DNA from: Candidatus Latescibacterota bacterium
GTDB taxonomy: Bacteria > Latescibacterota > UBA2968 > UBA8231
Length of the DNA stretch: 62,083 bases
Direction: 5' to 3'
NCBI GenBank assembly: GCA_022827835.1
Contig: JAJEIO010000034.1
Span: forward strand, 1-62,083
Shown here: positions 8,918-13,870 of the stretch, piece by piece
Position numbering within the stretch: position 1 is the first letter of the stretch
Layout: each line of letters begins with the position of its first letter
Translations under genes and position numbers: made by a program
Notes under the pieces: generated by a model
Told to the model about the DNA's origin: nothing
Database searches by the model: none
Seen by the model: only the letters and a program-made list of their open reading frames with translations

Positions 8918-9577
8918 ATGGCGATAAATACCAAGGGAACGCAACGTCAAGCCGCAAGGGAGCGGGTGATCGTGTATGTCGATGGTTTTAATCTCTACTA
9001 CGGGCTCAAGTCCAAGGGTTGGAGACGGTACTATTGGATCGATATGCGGCGTCTAGCCGAAAACCTGCTGTTGCCGGGCCAAGTGTTGGCAGCGGTTCGG
9101 TACTTTACCGCCCGCATCTCCCCACGCCCCGGCAGTACGAGCCAATCGAAACGGCAGGCAACATTCCTAGAAGCGCTGGAGATCCGAGCGGACCTGCACA
9201 TCCACTACGGCCACTACCTCGCCAAAGAGAGACACTGCCCAGAGTGCAGAGCCGAGTGGACTACGCACGAAGAAAAGATGACGGATGTCAACATTGCAGT
9301 CGAGTTGCTCGGCGATGCCCAAGATAACGCGTTCGACACCGCGATTATCATTTCCGGCGACAGCGATCTCACGCCGCCCGTCCGAGCGACACTCGACCGC
9401 TATCCTGAGAAACGGGTGATCATCGCCTTTCCACCGGCTAGACATTCCTCTCAGTTGGCCGATGCGGCAACAGCAGCGTTTACCATTGGCCGAAAGAAGC
9501 TGAAGGATAGCCAACTTCCTGACGAGGTCGTCAAACCCGGCGGGTTCGTCCTGCGTCGCCCAACCCAGTGGAACTGA
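8918..9577 (+). CDS. NYN-domain (PIN-like) putative ribonuclease
   Basis: 219 residues from ATG 8918 (an in-frame TTG at 8912 is the alternative; neither has a clear Shine-Dalgarno). Acidic residues typical of NYN/LabA-like PIN-fold domains are present: D22 in VIVYVDGFNLYYG, D123 in KMTDVNIAVEL, and D148/D150 in IIISGDSDLTP. A CPEC motif (C107, C110) sits in an insertion and may bind zinc. NYN proteins are metal-dependent RNases or RNA-binding proteins. The gene stands alone between the inverted repeats 8715-8743 and 9664-9692, consistent with a mobile or captured cassette. It might act in RNA turnover or in defence; neither is shown. Confidence 0.8.
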   Translation: MAINTKGTQRQAARERVIVYVDGFNLYYGLKSKGWRRYYWIDMRRLAENLLLPGQVLAAVRYFTARISPRPGSTSQSKRQATFLEALEIRADLHIHYGHYLAKERHCPECRAEWTTHEEKMTDVNIAVELLGDAQDNAFDTAIIISGDSDLTPPVRATLDRYPEKRVIIAFPPARHSSQLADAATAAFTIGRKKLKDSQLPDEVVKPGGFVLRRPTQWN

Positions 9578-9657
9578 GGTCCCATGGATTTTGAAGAGGA
9601 TGCGGGATGCGATTGATGACTTATTACCCGAAAAACCAATTTTTATCATCCTTGGGC

Positions 9658-9677
9658 ACTCAGGTATATAATTCCCT
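9658..9677 (+). repeat. 20-bp inverted repeat, left copy (flanks beta-sandwich gene)
   Basis: ACTCAGGTATATAATTCCCT is the exact reverse complement of 10306-10325. It overlaps the inner 14 bp of the 29-bp repeat at 9664-9692, so one tip sequence is shared by three sites. Confidence 0.85.
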
Positions 9678-9692
9678 TTTAAAAACGCTTCT
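9664..9692 (-). repeat. 29-bp inverted repeat, right copy (flanks NYN cassette)
   Basis: Perfect reverse complement of 8715-8743. It ends one base before the GAGGAG ribosome-binding site of the gene at 9707. Confidence 0.9.
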
Positions 9693-9706
9693 GAGGAGAG
9701 AATGTC

Positions 9707-10282
9707 ATGAAAAATAACTTCGACAAAGGGCCAGAAGGCTGGTGTTCGTACGACTACCACGCCAGCATGGTGGCCGACGGTAGCAATATCTTCATTCTAG
9801 CCACCTGGGCCGCGCAGGGCGGTGTGGACAATGGGAGCTTTATCTGGACCGATCACCGGCGCTGGAGCGCCGATACCCCGGAGCGCCCCCTGTCCATCCT
9901 GCCGCTGCTGTGCTACCGCAGTTGGGTCGGCGCTGACCCGCTCGATATGCGCCAGTCCGCAGTTGCGGTCCACCTGAGAGCCGATCGGCTGCGTTTGGAC
10001 GGTGCCCAGTGTTTCTTCTGGGTACACGCCGCTAGCACGCGCTGGCACTACACAGCCCATCCTCTCGCGCTAGCAGAGGGCGTTTGGACGGCCAATCGCC
10101 TTGCACTTGCAGCAGACGAAAACCAATGGCACCGCAGTTGGTCCGCCGACCCGGGCCATCCCGTCGCCCTCGAACAGGTGTTGAGCCGGGCCGAGAGTTA
10201 CGGTTTCTCCTTCGTCGGATTTTCCAGCGAAGTTACCGGCAGGTTGTCAATGAGCCAATTTTCTATCACCGCTGGGACGTAG
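9707..10282 (+). CDS. Beta-sandwich protein, laminin-B/CBM-like, intact copy
   Basis: The protein has 191 residues with no signal peptide. GAGGAG at 9693-9698 supports ATG 9707. The start FDKGPEGWCSYDY and the central stretch RADRLRLDGAQCFFWVHA resemble laminin-B-like or carbohydrate-binding jelly-roll domains; I cannot place it in a named family with certainty. The neighbours are sugar enzymes, so glycan binding is a fair guess. The last roughly 170 bp, including the stop, recur about 96% identical as a broken second copy at 11185-11312 plus 13827-13878. Copy A diverges from copy B exactly where the 10306-10325 repeat begins. Confidence 0.6.
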   Translation: MKNNFDKGPEGWCSYDYHASMVADGSNIFILATWAAQGGVDNGSFIWTDHRRWSADTPERPLSILPLLCYRSWVGADPLDMRQSAVAVHLRADRLRLDGAQCFFWVHAASTRWHYTAHPLALAEGVWTANRLALAADENQWHRSWSADPGHPVALEQVLSRAESYGFSFVGFSSEVTGRLSMSQFSITAGT

Positions 10283-10305
10283 ATAGTTCGCCCATGCCTT
10301 TAGAT

Positions 10306-10325
10306 AGGGAATTATATACCTGAGT
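10306..10325 (-). repeat. 20-bp inverted repeat, right copy
   Basis: Reverse complement of 9658-9677. It marks the junction where the sequence stops matching broken copy B, whose equivalent sequence continues into the end of the propeller gene at 13871. Confidence 0.85.
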
Positions 10326-10457
10326 AACCAAAAGAAAGTAACACGCTGAAATACAACGGGTTACATAAATCGAAGTAACCCTGATAACTATTCAAAGTAG
10401 TAGATATTCGCAAGGCGTTGCACAAATGAGCAAGTAATCATATGTTTGTTTTAGAAG

Positions 10458-10501
10458 CCTTATAAGCTTAACTGCAAGAAGGTGTTAAGCAGATTATAAG
10501 G
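10458..10501 (+). promoter_or_regulatory. Dyad upstream of hicBA, candidate operator
   Basis: Nested inverted repeats: CCTTATAA (10458-10465) with TTATAAGG (10494-10501), and inside them GCTTAAC (10466-10472) with GTTAAGC (10484-10490). The dyad ends 30 bp before hicB. HicB-type antitoxins commonly repress their own promoter, so an operator role is plausible; a transcript hairpin is the alternative. Confidence 0.45.
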
Positions 10502-10531
10502 AGCCCCCGAAAATAAGGAGCTATCCCGAAA

Positions 10532-10735
10532 ATGATGAATCTGACTGCCCGAATTGGAAAGGATAATGATACTAATTTATATGTGTCCTATTGTCCTGAG
10601 ATGGGCATAGCCAGTCAGGGAGAGACGATAAGCAAGGCTTTTGCGAATTTACGCGAGGCCGTGTCTCTTTATGTCGAAGAGGCGATAAACATGGAATTAG
10701 AAGAGGTCGAAGGGACGGAGTTCAGCGTTGTCTAA
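10532..10735 (+). CDS. hicB: HicB-family antitoxin
   Basis: The protein has 67 residues with an RNase-H-like HicB pattern: an N-terminal strand, YCPEMGIASQGETISKAFANLREAV and an acidic C-terminus. AAGGAG at 10515-10520 lies 11 bp ahead of ATG 10532. HicB binds and neutralises the HicA mRNA interferase and usually represses the operon. The C-terminus is short and I see no clear helix-turn-helix or ribbon-helix-helix extension, so the DNA-binding part may be minimal. The gene overlaps hicA by 8 bp. The pair lies in AT-richer sequence between the broken repeat tip at 10306-10325 and a transposase remnant. Confidence 0.8.
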   Translation: MMNLTARIGKDNDTNLYVSYCPEMGIASQGETISKAFANLREAVSLYVEEAINMELEEVEGTEFSVV

Positions 10736-10961
10736 AATCCCTTCTGGAATATCCTCAGACAAAGCCTTTAAGGCTCTTATGCGCTTAGGATTCCAGTTTA
10801 GGAGACAGAAAGGAAGTCATATCGTACTCAAAAGGCCGCGTGTAAGTGGTGGCGAAGATACTATGATTCTTGTGGAGGGCAACGAAGTGGCCAAATTCAC
10901 GCTAACCACGAACTTGAAAAAGGCGAATGTCGAGATAGACGACTTCCTTGAAGCACTTTAG
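10728..10961 (+). CDS. hicA: HicA-family mRNA interferase toxin
   Basis: The protein has 77 residues starting at TTG 10728, inside the end of hicB, so translation is probably coupled. The double-stranded-RNA-binding-like fold signature LGFQFRRQKGSHIVL contains the catalytic histidine (H31 in GSH). HicA cleaves mRNA and tmRNA without needing ribosomes and is held in check by HicB. Length and gene overlap are normal for the family. A strong bidirectional hairpin follows at 10987-11024. Confidence 0.85.
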   Translation: MSKIPSGISSDKAFKALMRLGFQFRRQKGSHIVLKRPRVSGGEDTMILVEGNEVAKFTLTTNLKKANVEIDDFLEAL

Positions 10962-10986
10962 AGTTAAGTTTTAAATTCAAACAGTT

Positions 10987-11024
10987 AAGGCGGCCAAGCT
11001 CAGAGCTCAGAGCTTGGCCGCCTT
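10987..11024. terminator. Bidirectional terminator between hicA and transposase remnant
   Basis: A perfect 15-bp stem (AAGGCGGCCAAGCTC at 10987-11001 with 11010-11024) and an 8-nt loop sit between two converging frames. No long U-tract follows on the plus strand. Confidence 0.7.
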
Positions 11025-11025
11025 C

Positions 11026-11184
11026 CTATGCGTCCGCTATGAGTTCCCCATAGCGCACCCGCTTTCCCAGCATCCCTTGGGCCATGAGCGTCATTTGCTG
11101 AAGGGTATCGACGGCGCGTGCGTTATGCCTGCCTGCAAACTCGCCTATATACCGGGCTAGGTGCTTCTCGCTCATCTTGTGGTA
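11026..11184 (-). pseudogene. IS1595/ISXO2-type transposase, C-terminal remnant
   Basis: The minus strand encodes about 53 residues reading TYHKMSEKHLARYIGEFAGR, HNARAVDTLQQM and GKRVRYGEL. This is the C-terminal signature of ISXO2-like DDE transposases of the IS1595 family. Everything upstream of this is missing: the frame runs at 11185 into broken copy B of the beta-sandwich gene. The element is therefore dead. Its relevance is that IS1595 relatives make 8-bp target duplications, the size seen around the neighbouring 2514-bp element. Confidence 0.75.
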
Positions 11185-11312
11185 AGTTGGTCTGCCGACC
11201 CGGGCCACCCCGTCGCCCTCGAACAGGTGTTGAGCCGGGCCGAGAGTTACGGTTTCTCCTTCGTCGGATTTTCTAGCGAAGTTACCGGCAGGCTGTCAAT
11301 GAGCCAATTTTC
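11185..11312 (+). pseudogene. Broken copy B of the beta-sandwich gene, left fragment
   Basis: It matches 10134-10268 of the intact gene at about 96% identity (for example CCTCGAACAGGTGTTGAGCC in both). It lacks the first two thirds of the gene and is cut at 11312 by the inverted-repeat element. Rejoined to 13835 across the target duplication it reads through to the ordinary C-terminus (MSQFSITAGT). Confidence 0.85.
11305..11312 (+). repeat. Target-site duplication, left (CAATTTTC)
   Basis: CAATTTTC directly precedes the left terminal inverted repeat and recurs directly after the right one at 13827-13834. Intact copy A (10246-10268 region) has the sequence once, without insertion. Confidence 0.9.
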
Positions 11313-11331
11313 GGCAGTGGGCTAGTTTGAA
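11313..11331 (+). repeat. Terminal inverted repeat, left
   Basis: GGCAGTGGGCTAGTTTGAA, exact reverse complement of 13808-13826. Confidence 0.95.
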
Positions 11332-11345
11332 TAAAAACAACAAAC

Positions 11346-11361
11346 TGGCACAGTTTTTGCC
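11346..11361 (+). promoter_or_regulatory. Sigma-54-like -24/-12 box reading inward from the left end
   Basis: TGGCACAGTTTTTGCC has GG at 11347-11348 and GC at 11359-11360, the exact 12-bp register of -24/-12 promoters. The right end of the element has the matching TGGCATAATTTTTGCC on the other strand. It would drive the gene at 11538 through a 160-nt structured leader. An alternative reading is a transposase-binding subterminal repeat. Confidence 0.5.
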
Positions 11362-11429
11362 AAGGAGAATTGAGGAAGATTTGACTTGAAACGGATTTTT
11401 TGTAGGTTCTGATGCGTAATAATTATTAA

Positions 11430-11544
11430 GGCCGCACTGGTTGCCTTTCGGCAGGTAGTGCGGCCGTCCGTTCTGATTTGCCTTCCCGGGCAAATCAGAA
11501 CGGAGACATCTCTAACCCATGTCAAGGAGCACCGAAGATGTCTC
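11430..11544 (+). promoter_or_regulatory. Three-hairpin leader ending on a start codon
   Basis: Hairpin 1: GGCCGCACT (11430-11438) with AGTGCGGCC (11457-11465). Hairpin 2: perfect 15-bp stem 11468-11482 with 11489-11503. Hairpin 3: GAGACATCT (11503-11511) with AGATGTCTC (11536-11544). The ATG at 11538 is inside the last stem arm and its AAGGAG (11524-11529) is in the loop, so folding would be expected to affect translation. Confidence 0.6.
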
Positions 11545-11756
11545 ACATATCTAAGTCTAATAATCTGTCTTTCAAAGAACAACTCCTCCATCCATGCAGG
11601 TTTCGTGGTCGCCACGCTTGGCTTAGAAAATATGTGCCAGATGCAGAGGCTTACGTTCAAGGTCTTTATCGGCAAACCTGTGTTAGATGTGGAGAGTGGG
11701 AAGAGCGAGCCGGAGGGGGAGCTCTTCTACTAACTTCGAGAGATGTATTGAAATAG
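11538..11756 (+). CDS. Small Cys/His zinc-ribbon-like protein
   Basis: The protein has 72 residues. AAGGAG at 11524-11529 with 8-bp spacing fixes ATG 11538. The pattern H18..C20..H26-A-W then C48-V-R-C51-G resembles short phage-type proteins that join a GHxW motif to a CxRCG motif and probably bind one zinc ion. No function is known for these. It is the first gene inside the left end of the TIR element and converges with the M48 protease gene, 7 bp apart. The start codon and ribosome site are embedded in a hairpin, so expression is likely controlled at translation. Confidence 0.6.
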   Translation: MSHISKSNNLSFKEQLLHPCRFRGRHAWLRKYVPDAEAYVQGLYRQTCVRCGEWEERAGGGALLLTSRDVLK

Positions 11757-11763
11757 ATTCTAT

Positions 11764-13035
11764 CTAAAATTTTCTTCTGTTCCCTCCAAGGTATTTGCGT
11801 TTGGGTCTCTCGTTGGTAACTAGACGCTCTGGCAATAAGTTTTTCTTGGCCGCTTTCTTCTTCTCTATCTCGGCATGAGTTTTGGCTAACATCAGGTAAC
11901 GGTAGGCCGTTGGCGGGTGTGTCCCTGTTAGGGAATTGCTTTGAGCGGGCATCTTTTCGGCCATCTTGCGCCAAAAGTTAGCGGCTGATTCTGTCTCGTA
12001 TCCTGCACGCGCAAGCATGTATAGTCCAACGTAATCAGCTTCAGCCTCAAAGCCTTGGCTGAATGCTTCTTGCCCTAGCTGCTCTCCTTCCCATTCATAT
12101 TTACCGTATGTGCGAACACCGAAAACGCCTTCTGATAGCGCATCAAAGAAAGTTCCAAGAAAGCTACCAATGAAGCGATTTTCTTTTTTCTTTTCTATAT
12201 GTCTCTCTGTTATGTGAGCAAGCTCATGTCCTATAATCAAGGCAAGCTCTTTGTCGTTGAGGATCGAAAGAAAACCTGTTGTGATCCCGATATTTTTTCC
12301 GTCCGTGTATGCGTTTCTTCCACTGTTGCTTATGATACTCACTTTGTAGTCACAGACTTTTTTAGGGGAAATGGATAACTCTATGACTCTTTCTTCTGTC
12401 CTTTCTCTTTCTGTTGGAATAGTTCTGATAACCTCGACGGTGATGGGCTGTTGCTTTTCTAAAGACTTTTTCAAAGCTGAAGCAAGTTTCCCTTCCCATT
12501 GTGCTTTGTAAACGTATCCGAATCTACGGCCACTCTCTCCGGTGTATTCAGGTTCAACAAATTTTCCGTTAAAGCGCGTGATACGGTCGCCGATCTTTAA
12601 CCCTCCGTCTTCGGCTCCTGAGCCTTGCCGTATAGAAGAGACAAAGGGAAAAAGATTTCCATTGTTAAAGATTCCGTGAAGTTCATGGTGGTCTCGGATG
12701 AGTAATCTATTGACTAAAGAAAGTTGGCTTAGAACAGCAGCGTCGATCCAGTAGAAACCATACTCCGTTTTGGTTTCTCCGCATAGGTCTGCCGACGCTA
12801 ATAGGATTCGGTCTGCAACTTTTTGAACTCGCTCGTTGTGCTTAACCCATTGATCGAAATTACTCTGAACTTGTATTGTGATCTCTTCGGTAAGCTCTGA
12901 TTCGGACACTTTGGGCAAGCGGGTGGTTGGCTGGTTGAATACAGGGCTACAACTGATAGTGAAGCAGATGAAGAATGGAAAAATATAGTGCCTCTGTTCT
13001 AACCAGTTTTGATTTCTTATCTTATGGTTTCGCAT
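11764..13035 (-). CDS. M48-family metalloprotease lipoprotein with PDZ-like domain
   Basis: The protein has 423 residues. A hydrophobic leader ends in the lipobox-like FTISC (C29), so it is likely a membrane-anchored lipoprotein facing the periplasm. Residues about 120-205 resemble a PDZ domain (SGAEDGGLKIGDRITRFNG). The catalytic part has HELAH (H270, E271, H274) and the third zinc ligand E332 in AEADYVGLYMLARAGY, the M48 signature. The C-terminal 30 residues are very basic. Related M48 lipoproteins take part in envelope protein quality control. It is unusual as cargo: this is the largest gene of the 2514-bp TIR element. It may help the host envelope, or act against competitors or phage; that is open. 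Confidence 0.85.
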   Translation of the reverse strand: MRNHKIRNQNWLEQRHYIFPFFICFTISCSPVFNQPTTRLPKVSESELTEEITIQVQSNFDQWVKHNERVQKVADRILLASADLCGETKTEYGFYWIDAAVLSQLSLVNRLLIRDHHELHGIFNNGNLFPFVSSIRQGSGAEDGGLKIGDRITRFNGKFVEPEYTGESGRRFGYVYKAQWEGKLASALKKSLEKQQPITVEVIRTIPTERERTEERVIELSISPKKVCDYKVSIISNSGRNAYTDGKNIGITTGFLSILNDKELALIIGHELAHITERHIEKKKENRFIGSFLGTFFDALSEGVFGVRTYGKYEWEGEQLGQEAFSQGFEAEADYVGLYMLARAGYETESAANFWRKMAEKMPAQSNSLTGTHPPTAYRYLMLAKTHAEIEKKKAAKKNLLPERLVTNERPKRKYLGGNRRKF

Positions 13036-13065
13036 AGTGTTTTAACCTTTTTAAGGAGAAAAATT

Positions 13066-13263
13066 GTGGAGACTACGACTTTGAGGGATCAAGACGCTCA
13101 AGAATTTGATGAGCAAAGCGAAGCATACTGTATGGAGAAGCCAATAGGAACAGTCGAGATTCCTGTGTTCCGCCTTGGGAGTACAGAACAAGAGCTAGCT
13201 CGTCGTCGTCGTTGGGTTCGGCGTCAGAAAGAACTTCGGAAGGGAAAACAAGCACAAGCCTAG
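13066..13263 (+). CDS. Small hypothetical protein with a strongly basic C-terminus
   Basis: The protein has 65 residues from GTG 13066, chosen because AAGGAG at 13053-13058 lies 7 bp ahead. The N-terminal half is acidic (RDQDAQEFDEQSEAYCMEK). The C-terminal half is basic (ELARRRRWVRRQKELRKGK) and probably helical, so nucleic-acid contact is possible. No family is recognised. It starts 30 bp from the divergent M48 gene inside the TIR element. Any promoter would have to lie within the 5' end of the M48 coding region, which lowers confidence. Confidence 0.4.
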   Translation: METTTLRDQDAQEFDEQSEAYCMEKPIGTVEIPVFRLGSTEQELARRRRWVRRQKELRKGKQAQA

Positions 13264-13321
13264 CTGGACCGGGCATTGTAGTTCTATTAACTAAGCAGCG
13301 CAAAGTATCCGGGGCTTGATT

Positions 13322-13735
13322 CTAGTATAGAGCCTCGAAAAGTTCGTCTTTGTATGCTTCTGCTTTTTCTTCTGCTCTAGCTTCGATTTCTTCTTCTAGA
13401 TTTTTCTCGCGCATAGTTAGCTCTTCCTTTTTCTCGTTTAGCTTTTGTTCTTTCCTCCTTAATTGCTCTTTTTCGATGACTATTTTTTTATGTCTGGCTT
13501 TGATCGCACTTGCTATTCTATGGCAATCTTTGCACAATGCAGTTAAATCTTCTCCTTTAATTTTTTCGACAGGCTTATAGCAAATATTTTTATATCCGGT
13601 TAGGTCTTGATAGCCATGCCAATGATGTGCTTCTTCTGCTTTTTTTAGTCCACAAAATTGACATACTCCTTTTGATCTTTCAAAAGCTAATGCTTTTGCT
13701 TTTTTATAATTCGGATGTTGGTGGTCAGATGCCAT
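13322..13735 (-). CDS. HNH-type nuclease-like protein with coiled-coil tail
   Basis: The protein has 137 residues. C25-x2-C28 (CQFCGL), the HHWH cluster at 37-40 and C68-x2-C71-H72 (LCKDCH) give the two zinc knuckles and histidines of HNH domains. From residue 80 on it is an uninterrupted charged helix (EQLRRKEQKLNEKKEEL), a likely coiled coil for oligomerisation. HNH domains nick or cut DNA using one metal ion. It is read inward from the right end of the TIR element, with the sigma-54-like box at 13757-13772 just upstream of ATG 13735. It could be a mobility or defence nuclease; it is not a known transposase type. Confidence 0.75.
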   Translation of the reverse strand: MASDHQHPNYKKAKALAFERSKGVCQFCGLKKAEEAHHWHGYQDLTGYKNICYKPVEKIKGEDLTALCKDCHRIASAIKARHKKIVIEKEQLRRKEQKLNEKKEELTMREKNLEEEIEARAEEKAEAYKDELFEALY

Positions 13736-13756
13736 TTCTGTATTCGAGAGCTCTTT

Positions 13757-13772
13757 GGCAAAAATTATGCCA
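13757..13772 (-). promoter_or_regulatory. Sigma-54-like -24/-12 box reading inward from the right end
   Basis: On the minus strand it reads TGGCATAATTTTTGCC, 13 of 16 positions or more shared with the left-end box and with the same GG/GC spacing. It sits 21 bp ahead of the HNH start codon. Confidence 0.5.
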
Positions 13773-13807
13773 AGGAGCGTCTTTATGTCAAATAAAAAGT
13801 GAGAATT

Positions 13808-13826
13808 TTCAAACTAGCCCACTGCC
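13808..13826 (-). repeat. Terminal inverted repeat, right
   Basis: TTCAAACTAGCCCACTGCC, exact reverse complement of 11313-11331. Confidence 0.95.
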
Positions 13827-13853
13827 CAATTTTCTATCACCGCTGGGACGTAA
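13827..13853 (+). pseudogene. Broken copy B of the beta-sandwich gene, right fragment
   Basis: It starts with the second CAATTTTC (13827-13834, the right target duplication) and continues as the last codons SITAGT and a TAA stop. The 3' flank up to 13878 also matches copy A. It then runs directly into the convergent end of the propeller gene at 13871, showing that copy B occupies the original neighbourhood. Confidence 0.85.
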
Positions 13854-13870
13854 ATGGTTCGCCCATGCCC

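Larger units (their letters stand above)
11313..13826. mobile_element. Transposase-less 2514-bp TIR element with passenger genes
   Basis: The boundaries are exact: 19-bp perfect terminal inverted repeats (GGCAGTGGGCTAGTTTGAA), an 8-bp direct duplication CAATTTTC outside, and an empty site preserved in copy A of the disrupted gene. Inside are a small zinc-ribbon-like gene, an M48 lipoprotein protease, a small basic-tailed ORF and an HNH protein, but no transposase. The inside is clearly AT-richer than the flanks. The 8-bp duplication and the nearby IS1595-type transposase remnant suggest mobilisation by an IS1595-family enzyme; that family is known to include passenger-carrying forms. The assignment of family is inference; the insertion itself is directly visible. 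Confidence 0.9.
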
